Source: Sphingomonas elodea ATCC 31461 | GTDB lineage: Bacteria; Pseudomonadota; Alphaproteobacteria; Sphingomonadales; Sphingomonadaceae | Length of the DNA stretch: 64,000 nucleotides | Assembly: GCF_000226955.1 (NCBI RefSeq) | Contig: NZ_AGFU01000055.1 | Span: 1 to 64,000 of the forward strand | Reading direction: 5' to 3' | Notes under the pieces: model-generated | Told to the model about the DNA's origin: nothing | The model's database searches: none | The model's input: the letters and a program-made list of their open reading frames with translations, nothing else | In this document: positions 10,486 to 18,115 of the stretch, piece by piece | Numbering within the stretch: the stretch's first letter is position 1 | Layout: each line of letters starts with the position of its first letter | Program-made: the position numbers and the translations under genes

Positions 10486-11382
10486 TCAGCCCCAGAGGCG
10501 ATCGCGATAGGCCTCGAAACAGCGCGCGCCGCAGCGCAGGCGGATCAGCGCGCCTTCGGCCATCGCGGTCGCGCGGCGCGGGTCCTGCTCCACCGCCGGC
10601 CGGATCGCCTCGCGGTTCCAGTCCTCGCTGTGCTTGATGTCGAGCACCGCGTGCAGCGTGAAGTAGCGCGCTTCCCTGGGGCTGAGCCCCACGCGCTTCA
10701 GCCCTTCGGCCGTCGCGGCGGAGCGGCCGGGGGCAGTGAGTTCGATCACGCCCAGCGCCCCCACCGAATGCCAGGCATAGCGGCGGCTGCTCGCCATCGC
10801 GGTCATCGCATTGGCGAGGCACAGGCTTTCCCACATGGTGTGCTCGATCACCGGGGTAACGGCCAGCGTCTCGACCAGCGCATCGAGCATCGGCCCGTGC
10901 ATGCCCTTTTCGGTGCCGTGCCCCATCTCGTCCCAGTAATTGCGGGCGAGCTCGAGCTTCGGGCGGGTCGGCAGCTTGACCTGGGTCATCGCGACCAGAT
11001 CGTCGAACCCCGCTTCGCCGGCGGCCTCCTGCTCGAAGAACCATCGAAGCTGGTCCCGGTCGGCATGCTCGGCCAACCACGGGAACAGCGGATCGCCCTG
11101 CCCGGGCCCGGTCGCCTGCAGCCCCTCGAACCAGGCGATGAAGCCGTCGACGTCGGTCGGCGCGGCGGCGGCCTCGTCGGCGACCTCGGCGCGCAGTTCC
11201 TCGACGAACGCGCCCTGCAGCCGCTCCATGCGGACATCGCGCTCGAACCGGCGCTGCCAGTCGTCGGAAGGGAAGCCGGGTTCCAGCCGTTCGCGATTCC
11301 AGTGGGCGAGGCCGCGCTGGAAGCTGTCGGTCAGAAACTGCGAACGAGGGGGTGACACGACATCGCGCGCGAGGGTCGCCAT
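10486..11382 (-). CDS. Iron-containing redox enzyme, heme-oxygenase-like fold (HDO superfamily)
   Basis: 298 residues, all-helical and without signal or membrane segments. Conserved acidic/His positions fit the heme-oxygenase-like diiron oxidase family: WFFEQEAAGEAGFDDL, YWDEMGHGTEKGMHG, TMWESLC and HAVLDIKHSEDW, giving a Glu...Glu-x-His and Asp-x-x-x-His ligand pattern. Relatives with this fold (SznF, UndA and BesC types) use a nonheme di-iron centre and oxygen for N-oxygenation, oxidative decarboxylation or C-C cleavage. Chlamydial CADD and PqqC share the fold. The substrate here is unknown. It is preceded by AGGAGAG and diverges from the CoA-transferase over a 196-bp region with several inverted repeats. 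Confidence 0.8.
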   Translation of the reverse strand: MATLARDVVSPPRSQFLTDSFQRGLAHWNRERLEPGFPSDDWQRRFERDVRMERLQGAFVEELRAEVADEAAAAPTDVDGFIAWFEGLQATGPGQGDPLFPWLAEHADRDQLRWFFEQEAAGEAGFDDLVAMTQVKLPTRPKLELARNYWDEMGHGTEKGMHGPMLDALVETLAVTPVIEHTMWESLCLANAMTAMASSRRYAWHSVGALGVIELTAPGRSAATAEGLKRVGLSPREARYFTLHAVLDIKHSEDWNREAIRPAVEQDPRRATAMAEGALIRLRCGARCFEAYRDRLWG

Positions 11383-11446
11383 GGGAAAAGTCTCTCCTGC
11401 TTGGCGGCCTCAACCCGTGGCCGAACCGGGGAGTTCCGGGCGACTT

Positions 11447-11522
11447 AACTAGATCAACTAGTTCGAGAATGCTGCGTGCACCGGGTGCATCCGCGCGATC
11501 CAAGTAGGTAATTGCAACAATT
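11447..11522. promoter_or_regulatory. Cluster of three inverted repeats in a divergent promoter region
   Basis: Within 76 bp lie AACTAG-ATCAA-CTAGTT (11447-11463), TGCACC-G-GGTGCA (11477-11489) and AATTG-CAA-CAATT (11510-11522), each with perfect 5-6 bp arms. They sit between the iron redox enzyme and the CoA-transferase gene and may be operators for one or both. No regulator gene is adjacent, so assignment is open. Confidence 0.4.
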
Positions 11523-11578
11523 GCACCTGCCTCGATAGGGCTGCATCGCCGCCAGGGTCGCAGCCCAGAGAGGTTTCC

Positions 11579-13084
11579 ATGTCGCGTATCGCCCACCCCG
11601 GACTTGCCGCCAAGGTCACCACCGCCGAGCACGCCGCCTCGTTCATCGCCGATGGCATGACCGTGGGGATGAGCGGCTTCACCGGCTCCGGCTATCCCAA
11701 GGCGGTGCCGACCGCGCTCGCCGCGCAGATCGAGGCCGAGCATGCCGCCGGCAAGCCGATGCGGCTGAAGGTATGGACCGGCGCCTCGACCGGGCCGGAG
11801 CTGGACGGCGCGCTCGCCCGCGTCGACGGCATTTCGGCACGCCTGCCCTATAATTCCGACCCCATCGCCCGCGAGAAGATCAACGCCGGCACGATGGACT
11901 ATGTCGACCTGCACCTCAGCCAGGTCGCACCGCTTGCCTGGGAGGGGTTTCTCGGGGCGCTCGACGTTGCGGTGGTCGAGGTCGCCGGCATCCGCGCGGA
12001 CGGATCGCTGATCCCCTCCACCTCGGTCGGCAACAACAAGACCTGGCTCGATGTCGCCAAGCGCGTGATCCTGGAGGTCAACAGCTGGCAGAACCCCGCT
12101 TTGGAGGGAATGCACGACATCTATTACGGCACCGCGCTGCCGCCCAACCGCGTGCCGATCCCGCTCGCCGCGCCCGACCAGCGGATCGGCCAGCCGACGC
12201 TCCGCTGCGATCCGCACAAGGTGATCGCGGTGGTCGAGACCAACGCGCCCGATCGCAACCTGCCCTTCGCAGCCCCCGATGCGAGCGCGGTCGCCATCGC
12301 CCAGCATCTGATCGAATTCTTCCGCCACGAAGTCGGCAAGGGCCGCCTGCCGCCGTCGCTGCTGCCGCTGCAATCGGGGGTGGGGAACATCGCCAACGCG
12401 GTGCTCGCCGGGCTGCTGACCGCGCCGTTCGAGAACCTCACCGCCTATACCGAGGTGCTGCAGGACGGGATGCTCGACCTGCTCGCGGCGGGCAAGCTGC
12501 GCATGGCGAGCTGCACCGCCTTTTCGCTGAGCCCCGCCGCCGCCGAGCGGCTGAACCAGGATCTCGACCGGTTCCGCGATCGCATCCTGCTGCGCTCGCA
12601 GGAGATCAGCAACCACCCCGAAGTGGTGCGGCGGCTGGGCTGCCTGGCGATGAACGGGATGATCGAGGCCGATCTGTACGGCAACGTCAATTCCACCCAT
12701 GTCATGGGTTCGCGCATCCAGAACGGCATCGGCGGATCGGGTGACTTCGCGCGCAACGCCTATATCTCCATCTTCCTGTCGCCCTCCACCGCCAAGGGCG
12801 GCACCATCTCCGCGATCGTGCCGCACGTCTCACATGTCGACCACATCGCGCAGGACGTGCAGATCGTGGTGACCGAACAGGGCCTGGCCGATCTGCGCGG
12901 GCTCGCGCCGCGCAAGCGCGCCGAGCAGGTGATCGAGCGCTGCGCGCATCCCAGCTTCCGGCCGATGCTGCGCGACTATTACGAACGCGCGCGGGCGGGC
13001 AGCTATGGCCAGCAGACGCCGATGCTGCCCGGCGAGGCGCTGGCCTGGCACCAGCGCTTCCTCGATACGGGTTCGATGCTGTAG
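11579..13084 (+). CDS. Succinyl-CoA:acetate CoA-transferase / acetyl-CoA hydrolase family
   Basis: 501 residues, normal for the AarC/Cat1 class. The enzyme moves CoA between succinyl-CoA and acetate (or hydrolyses acetyl-CoA) through a glutamyl-CoA thioester. Glu292 in AYTEVLQDGMLDL matches the catalytic Glu of AarC (Glu294). Supporting motifs are GMSGFTGSGYPK near the start, PLQSGVGNIANAV, and the GIGGSGDFARNAYIS and VTEQGLADLRGL segments. The start has a GAGAGG site 5 nt upstream. It would let the cell use acetate or bypass succinyl-CoA synthetase in the TCA cycle. It is divergent from the redox enzyme and has no same-strand partner nearby. Confidence 0.93.
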   Translation: MSRIAHPGLAAKVTTAEHAASFIADGMTVGMSGFTGSGYPKAVPTALAAQIEAEHAAGKPMRLKVWTGASTGPELDGALARVDGISARLPYNSDPIAREKINAGTMDYVDLHLSQVAPLAWEGFLGALDVAVVEVAGIRADGSLIPSTSVGNNKTWLDVAKRVILEVNSWQNPALEGMHDIYYGTALPPNRVPIPLAAPDQRIGQPTLRCDPHKVIAVVETNAPDRNLPFAAPDASAVAIAQHLIEFFRHEVGKGRLPPSLLPLQSGVGNIANAVLAGLLTAPFENLTAYTEVLQDGMLDLLAAGKLRMASCTAFSLSPAAAERLNQDLDRFRDRILLRSQEISNHPEVVRRLGCLAMNGMIEADLYGNVNSTHVMGSRIQNGIGGSGDFARNAYISIFLSPSTAKGGTISAIVPHVSHVDHIAQDVQIVVTEQGLADLRGLAPRKRAEQVIERCAHPSFRPMLRDYYERARAGSYGQQTPMLPGEALAWHQRFLDTGSML

Positions 13085-13184
13085 AACTACCTAGGGTCGG
13101 TTCCACGAGACGAACCGGACCAGGCCCGCCGCTATAATGCTGCTGTGCCGTGGCGGCGTGCGCTGCGGACAAGGGTCCGGTCTG

Positions 13185-14459
13185 GTGAGCAAGAAACCCA
13201 TGGAAGGACGGCGCCGCGATCCGCTGGAAAGCGCGCTGCGGATGCGCGTGTCGGCTGCCTCCATGGCCGTGATCGCCATGGTGCTCGCGCATCTTCTCCT
13301 TCCCCTTGCCCAGTCGCGGGATGCACGGCTGATCGACGGCGCCATCGAGTTCGGCGGGGCGATCGTCGTGTTGCTCGTGCTGCTGCTGGGCGGGCCGCAA
13401 TCGATCCGCGCGCTGCGCGAGCGGCGCGAGGACGCCGAACGCGCCCACGCCGAGCGCAAGCAGATCAACCACCTGTTCCGCATGACCGAAATGCTGCAGA
13501 GCGCCAATGGCTATGCAGATGCGAACGCGGTGCTGGGCGCGACGATCGATTCGCTGCTCGCCGGGTTCGGCGGCGCGCTCTACGTGTTCAACAATTCGCG
13601 CGATCGGCTGGAGCTTTCCGGCAGCTGGCACTGGCCGGAGGACGACACGCTCCGCCCGATGCTGCCGCCTTCGCAGTGCTGGGCGCTCAAGCGCGGCAAG
13701 CCGCATGTGAATTCGGACGCGAGGGGGACGCTGCGCTGCGATCATCATCTCGGCACGGCGACGGTCCTCGAACTGCCGATGACCGCGCATGGCGAGATCC
13801 AGGGCATGCTGAAGATCGCGACGACGCTGCCCGATGCGGCGACGCAGCTGGAGCGCATCCAGCCGCTCGCAACCGCGATTGCGGACGCGATGTCGCTGGC
13901 GGTTTCCAACATCGCGCTGCGCGAGAAGCTGCGCACCCAGGCGCTGCGCGATCCGCTGACCGGCCTGTACAATCGCCGCTACATGGAAGACGCGCTGAGC
14001 CGCTTCGCCAGCCTCACCGAACGCAGCGGCACGCATCTCTCCGTCCTCATGATCGACCTCGATCACTTCAAGAAACTCAACGACGAATTCGGCCATGCCG
14101 TCGGCGATTCGGTGCTGCGCGAGACGGCCGCGCAGATCATGGGCGCGCTGCGCACCTCCGATGTCGCCTGCCGCTATGGCGGCGAGGAACTGCTGGTGAT
14201 CCTGCCCGAATGCGGGCTGAGCGAAGCCGTCGCCAAGGCCGAGATATTGCGCGAGCGGATCGAGGCGCTGTCCGCGACCCACGACGCCAGGATTTCCGCC
14301 TCGTTCGGCGTCGCCGCCATGCCCGAAAGCACGCGGACGATCGCCGATCTGCTCAACCTTGCCGATGCCGCGCTGTATCAGGCGAAGGAGGCGGGCCGGA
14401 ACCGGGTGGTCGCCGCCCCGGGACGCGAGACGCCGCCATTGTCGATCGCGGCCGAATAG
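13185..14459 (+). CDS. Membrane-anchored diguanylate cyclase with GAF-like region
   Basis: 424 residues from GTG 13185, or longer from ATG 13137. I prefer GTG because a TATAAT-like -10 overlaps the upstream ATG and AAGGG lies before the GTG. Two membrane helices (about 18-75) precede a short coiled stretch, a GAF-like domain, and a C-terminal GGDEF domain that makes cyclic di-GMP. The active loop is RYGGEEL, a functional GGEEF variant, and the inhibitory I-site RTSD lies exactly five residues before it, so product inhibition is expected. DPLTGLYNRRY and DLDHFKKLNDEFGH are intact. No EAL domain. It stands alone and converges with murA. Confidence 0.92.
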   Translation: MSKKPMEGRRRDPLESALRMRVSAASMAVIAMVLAHLLLPLAQSRDARLIDGAIEFGGAIVVLLVLLLGGPQSIRALRERREDAERAHAERKQINHLFRMTEMLQSANGYADANAVLGATIDSLLAGFGGALYVFNNSRDRLELSGSWHWPEDDTLRPMLPPSQCWALKRGKPHVNSDARGTLRCDHHLGTATVLELPMTAHGEIQGMLKIATTLPDAATQLERIQPLATAIADAMSLAVSNIALREKLRTQALRDPLTGLYNRRYMEDALSRFASLTERSGTHLSVLMIDLDHFKKLNDEFGHAVGDSVLRETAAQIMGALRTSDVACRYGGEELLVILPECGLSEAVAKAEILRERIEALSATHDARISASFGVAAMPESTRTIADLLNLADAALYQAKEAGRNRVVAAPGRETPPLSIAAE

Positions 14460-14467
14460 CCAGCCGT

Positions 14468-15751
14468 TCAGCCGTCGCCGACGCGCTCGATATCGGCGCC
14501 GACCCCCTGCAGCTTCTCTTCCAGCCGCTCATAGCCGCGATCGAGATGGTAGACGCGGTTGACCTGCGTCTCGCCCTCGGCGGCGAGCCCGGCGAGAATC
14601 AGGCTCATCGAGGCGCGCAGATCGGTCGCCATCACCGGCGCGCCGGTGAGCTTGCCCACCCCGCGCACGATCGCGGTGCGGCCATGCACCTCGATGTCCG
14701 CACCCATGCGGGTGAGCTCGGGCACGTGCATGTAGCGATTCTCGAAGATCGTCTCGGTCAGCGTGCTCGCGCCGTCCGCCTTGCACAGCATCGCCATGAA
14801 CTGCGCCTGCATGTCGGTGGCGAAGCCGGGGAACGGCGCGGTGTTGAGCGTGAGCGGGCGGATGCCGTTGTCGGCGGCGATGCGCACGCCGTTCACGGTT
14901 TCCTCGACCGTGATGCCGGCCTCGACCAGCGCATCCAGCGTCGCGCGCATGTCCTCGGCCGAGGCGCCGAGCAGTTCGACGTCGCCGCCGGTGATCGCCG
15001 CGGCGCAGGCATAGCTGCCGGCCTCGATACGATCGGGCATCACCGCATAGGTCGCGCCGTGCAGCCGGTCGCGGCCGTCGATCTCCAGCGTCTCGGTGCC
15101 GATGCCGCGGATCACCGCGCCCATCGCGACCAGCAGATTGCACAGGTCGACGATCTCGGGCTCGCGCGCCGCATTCTCCAGCACCGTGGTGCCGCGCGCG
15201 GTGGAGGCCGCCATCAGCGCGTTCTCGGTGGCACCCACCGAGACCACCGGGAAGCGGAAGCGGCCACCCGAAATCCGGCCGCCCGGCGCGGTCGCCTTCA
15301 CATAGCCGGCGCTCAGCTCGATTTCGGCGCCCATCGCTTCCAGGGCCTTGAGGTGGAGATCGATCGGGCGGTTGCCGATCGCGCAGCCGCCGGGCAGCGA
15401 CACCGTCGCCTCGCCCTCGCGCGCGAGCAGCGGGCCGAGCACCAGGATCGAGGCGCGCATCTTGCGGACGATGTCATAGGGGGCGACCGTCGAGGTCAGC
15501 CGGCTGGCGCGCACCGAGAGCACCCGGCCGAATTCGTTCGGGCGCGTGCCCTCTACCGAGGTCGATGCGCCGAGTTCATTCAGTAGATGTCCGAAGCTGT
15601 CGACATCTGCCAGACGTGGCAGATTTCGCAGGGTGAGCGGCTCGTCGGTGAGCAGCGCACACGGCATCAGGGTGAGGGCGGCGTTCTTCGCGCCGGAAAT
15701 CGCGATCTTGCCGGCGAGCCGATTGCCGCCACGGATGAGGATACGGTCCAT
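14468..15751 (-). CDS. murA: UDP-N-acetylglucosamine 1-carboxyvinyltransferase MurA
   Basis: 427 residues. It catalyses the first committed step of peptidoglycan synthesis, transfer of enolpyruvate from PEP to UDP-GlcNAc. Lys22 in [12 protein letters not shown] and Cys123 in [15 protein letters not shown] match the substrate Lys and the catalytic, fosfomycin-sensitive Cys115 of E. coli MurA. The length and end ([17 protein letters not shown]) are typical. It diverges from the Crp-type regulator and converges on the cyclase with 8 bp between stops. No operon partner is visible. Confidence 0.97.
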   Translation of the reverse strand: MDRILIRGGNRLAGKIAISGAKNAALTLMPCALLTDEPLTLRNLPRLADVDSFGHLLNELGASTSVEGTRPNEFGRVLSVRASRLTSTVAPYDIVRKMRASILVLGPLLAREGEATVSLPGGCAIGNRPIDLHLKALEAMGAEIELSAGYVKATAPGGRISGGRFRFPVVSVGATENALMAASTARGTTVLENAAREPEIVDLCNLLVAMGAVIRGIGTETLEIDGRDRLHGATYAVMPDRIEAGSYACAAAITGGDVELLGASAEDMRATLDALVEAGITVEETVNGVRIAADNGIRPLTLNTAPFPGFATDMQAQFMAMLCKADGASTLTETIFENRYMHVPELTRMGADIEVHGRTAIVRGVGKLTGAPVMATDLRASMSLILAGLAAEGETQVNRVYHLDRGYERLEEKLQGVGADIERVGDG

Positions 15752-15865
15752 GGCGAGCTTCTAGCCGCTCTGCGCGTACGCGCAAGCGGTGGGCTGCAGG
15801 AGGGGCTTGATCGATTTTAATGCACTGATTTCGTTGCGCTGCTTTGCAGGAGAGCCCGGGGGAAA

Positions 15866-16609
15866 GTGCAGAGCGTGTCATCCAGTTGTTTTGCCGATGT
15901 TTTGAGCGAGTTCATCGCGCTCACGCCAAAAGAGCGCGAGGCGCTGGATGCGCTCGAGCAGCGCCAGCGCCATGTGCGGCGCGGCGCGATCCTGCAGCGT
16001 GAGAACGAGCCGTGCGGGGAATTGTTCATTCTCCGCAAGGGATTGATGATGAGCTATGTGCTGCTGGACGACGGCAGCCGGCAGATTCTCCGATTCCTGT
16101 TTCCGGGGGACATGCTGGGCATTTCCTCCGCCATCTACCACGAGGCCCCGGAGACGCTCTGTGCCCTTTCGGACACGGTGGTCTGTCCGTTCGACCGGGC
16201 CGCGCTGTCCGACATCATGCAGGCGCATCCGCGCCTTTCGGCGATGATCCTGGTGTACAGCCAGATCGAACGCGTGGCGCTGACCGACCGGCTGGCCGCG
16301 CTCGGCCGCACCAGTGCCAAGGCGCGGGTGGCGGCGCTGCTGCTCGACCTGCGCAACCGGCTGCGCGCGACCGACAAGTCGATCGATCGCGAATATACGC
16401 TGGGGCTGACGCAGGAGGAGATCGGCGATGCGACCGGGCTGACGGCGGTGCACGTCAACCGCATGCTGCGCCAGCTCGAAGAGGAAGGGATGATCGCGCG
16501 CGAGGGGGGGCGCGTGACCCTGCTGGATCGCGCAGGCCTTGCCGGCGCGGCGAACTACGTCAATCGCTACGAGGGGCTCGACCTGCGCTGGCTGCCGCCG
16601 CCGCGCTGA
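15866..16609 (+). CDS. Crp/Fnr-family transcriptional regulator
   Basis: 247 residues from a GTG behind a GGGGGAAA site. An N-terminal cyclic-nucleotide-type beta-barrel (about 25-140, LFILRKGLMMSYVLLDDG and FLFPGDMLGI) leads to a C helix and a Crp-type winged helix with LTQEEIGDATGLTAVHVNRMLRQLEEEG as its recognition region. The four Fnr iron-sulfur cysteines are not arranged in the canonical N-terminal cluster, so oxygen sensing by a 4Fe-4S cluster is unlikely. The ligand is unknown. The gap to murA (15752-15865) has a lone TTGAT half-site at 15807 but no full palindrome that I trust. Confidence 0.92.
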   Translation: MQSVSSSCFADVLSEFIALTPKEREALDALEQRQRHVRRGAILQRENEPCGELFILRKGLMMSYVLLDDGSRQILRFLFPGDMLGISSAIYHEAPETLCALSDTVVCPFDRAALSDIMQAHPRLSAMILVYSQIERVALTDRLAALGRTSAKARVAALLLDLRNRLRATDKSIDREYTLGLTQEEIGDATGLTAVHVNRMLRQLEEEGMIAREGGRVTLLDRAGLAGAANYVNRYEGLDLRWLPPPR

Positions 16610-16747
16610 GCGGCACGGGGGAGCCCTGCCCGTACCCCAATGCCTCGTTCGTACCGCGAAGGCGGCAATGCATTGCCAGGGCGCTTGGCGAACGAACCGA
16701 AGGTTCAGCGCCAGCCGCCGCCCATCGATCCGGCGGACCGAACAGGC

Positions 16748-17080
16748 TTATGCCTTCTCCAGCGTGCACTGCAGCGGGTGCTGGTTCTGCCGGGCGAAAT
16801 CGATCACCTGCGAGACCTTGGTCTCGGCGACCTCGTAGCTGAACACCCCGCATACGCCCACGCCGCGCTGATGGACGTGCAGCATCACCTGGGTCGCTTC
16901 CTCGATGTTCATCCGGAAGAAGCGCTGCAGCACCAGCACGACGAACTCCATCGGCGTGTAATCGTCGTTGAGCATCAGCACGCGATACGGCGTCGGCTTC
17001 TTGGTGCGGGTGCGGGTGCGCGTGGCGATGCCGAGCGCGTCATCGTTGCCGCGATCGTCCTGGTCGCCGTCCTCGGCCAT
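16748..17080 (-). CDS. clpS: ATP-dependent Clp protease adaptor ClpS
   Basis: 110 residues. ClpS binds N-degron substrates and hands them to ClpA-ClpP. The signature block is [18 protein letters not shown], followed by the [15 protein letters not shown] pocket and the conserved end [10 protein letters not shown]. The start at 17080 (MAEDGDQDD...) matches family length; an in-frame ATG at 17110 would add ten residues and neither start has a strong ribosome site. No clpA is in the window. The 138 bp between the Crp-like gene and this stop hold no feature I can name. Confidence 0.93.
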   Translation of the reverse strand: MAEDGDQDDRGNDDALGIATRTRTRTKKPTPYRVLMLNDDYTPMEFVVLVLQRFFRMNIEEATQVMLHVHQRGVGVCGVFSYEVAETKVSQVIDFARQNQHPLQCTLEKA

Positions 17081-17183
17081 CCGAATCTGCACTGTACGAA
17101 GCTCGACCATAGGCTGGGCAAAATATGTCGCACTGCCCCCAAGGGCAAGGCGTAGCAGGCCCCTGCCCGCATTTTGTGGACAT

Positions 17184-17218
17184 GAAAAAGGGGCAGTCGC
17201 CGTAGCGACCACCCCCAT
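17184..17218 (-). terminator. Rho-independent terminator of the phasin transcript
   Basis: On the minus strand, GGGGGTGGTCGC and GCGACTGCCCC pair around TACG and are followed directly by TTTTT. It lies 31 bp after the phasin stop and upstream of clpS. Confidence 0.85.
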
Positions 17219-17248
17219 TTCGGTGCAACTACCCGTCGGCAGGGCCGA

Positions 17249-17995
17249 TCAGGCGTTGGTCTTCACCTTCTCGACGGCAACCGCGAAGCGGTTGGAGATC
17301 GGCTGCGCGGCGTCGCCGGCCAGCTTGATCATCGCTTCGGTGTGCTTCGAGGCTTCGGCGACATAGGCGTCGAACGCGCCGCGCATATAGTCGCTCTGCA
17401 GCTTGAAGAATTCGGTCGGCGACTTGACCGACGACAGGCCCTTCAGCGCGGCGGTCGCGCTCTCGAACGAGCGGCGGCTGTAATCGGCAGCTTCCTGGCC
17501 CAGGCTCTCGAAGCCCTTGGCGGCGATGCGGCCCGATTCGACCAGGGCTTCGATGTTGCCCTTGGCGAACTCGTTGGCTTCCTCGACCAGCTTGGTCGAC
17601 TTCTCGACGGCGGCCTTGGTGCGCTCATTCAGGTCGGCGAAAACGGTCTGGGCCTGGGTAGTCGCGTTTTCGAAAGTGGTAGCCATGATAGTCGTTTCCT
17701 TCGCGGTGCTGGTGGTGACCGCCGGCGCGACGGTCTCTGCGGCTTCGATCGCCTGCTCGGTGACGGCGGCTGCCGTTTCCACCGGGGCGGTGATCGCCTC
17801 TTCGATGTTGGTCTTCACGTCCTGCGGTGCAGCGGCTTCGGCAGGCGCCGGCACCGGCGCCGCTGCCGGGACGATCGTCTCGGCAAGGGCGGGTGCAGGC
17901 GTCGGCTTCGCCGCGGCAGCTTCGGCCAGAATCGCGGGCTTGGTAGCACCGCGTGCCGCCGGTTTGGCCGTCGTCTTAGGTCCTTTGCTGGCCAT
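17249..17995 (-). CDS. Phasin family protein (PHA granule-associated)
   Basis: 248 residues from the ATG at 17995, which follows GGAAAG. The N-terminal third is Ala/Pro/Lys-rich and low complexity (repeats such as AAAKPTPAPALAE), followed by a helical phasin_2 domain from about residue 104 with NATTQAQTVFADLNER, FAKGNIEALVESGRIAAKG and SPTEFFKLQSDYMRGAFD. Phasins coat polyhydroxyalkanoate granules. An internal Met at about residue 104 could give a phasin-only form. It lies directly downstream of phaC in the same direction, with a palindrome in the 120-bp gap and its own terminator. Confidence 0.92.
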   Translation of the reverse strand: MASKGPKTTAKPAARGATKPAILAEAAAAKPTPAPALAETIVPAAAPVPAPAEAAAPQDVKTNIEEAITAPVETAAAVTEQAIEAAETVAPAVTTSTAKETTIMATTFENATTQAQTVFADLNERTKAAVEKSTKLVEEANEFAKGNIEALVESGRIAAKGFESLGQEAADYSRRSFESATAALKGLSSVKSPTEFFKLQSDYMRGAFDAYVAEASKHTEAMIKLAGDAAQPISNRFAVAVEKVKTNA

Positions 17996-18066
17996 GTGAC
18001 TAGCTTTCCCTGCCAATTGCTGCGCTGCAACATATAAAGGCTCGACGGCCATTTTGCAAGGCGCCA

Positions 18067-18081
18067 TTGTGCAGTGCACAA
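18067..18081. promoter_or_regulatory. Operator-like palindrome TTGTG-N5-CACAA upstream of phasin
   Basis: TTGTGCA-G-TGCACAA, perfect 7-bp arms around one base, 72 bp upstream of the phasin start and 35 bp past the phaC stop. The same outer TTGTG...CACAA with a 5-bp centre recurs upstream of phaC (19947-19961). TGC-rich palindromes are typical targets of PhaR-type PHA repressors; that link is inference. Confidence 0.5.
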
Positions 18082-18115
18082 AAATCGTCAAACCCGCGAA
18101 AATTCGGCCTTCCCG

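Noticed and set aside
13137-13184. Upstream ATG start of the diguanylate cyclase.
   Set aside because: It adds 16 low-complexity residues, overlaps a TATAAT-like -10 box and has no ribosome site, whereas GTG 13185 does.
15752-15865. FNR/FixK box between murA and the Crp-like gene.
   Set aside because: Only one half-site (TTGAT at 15807) matches; the second half is TTTAA, not ATCAA.
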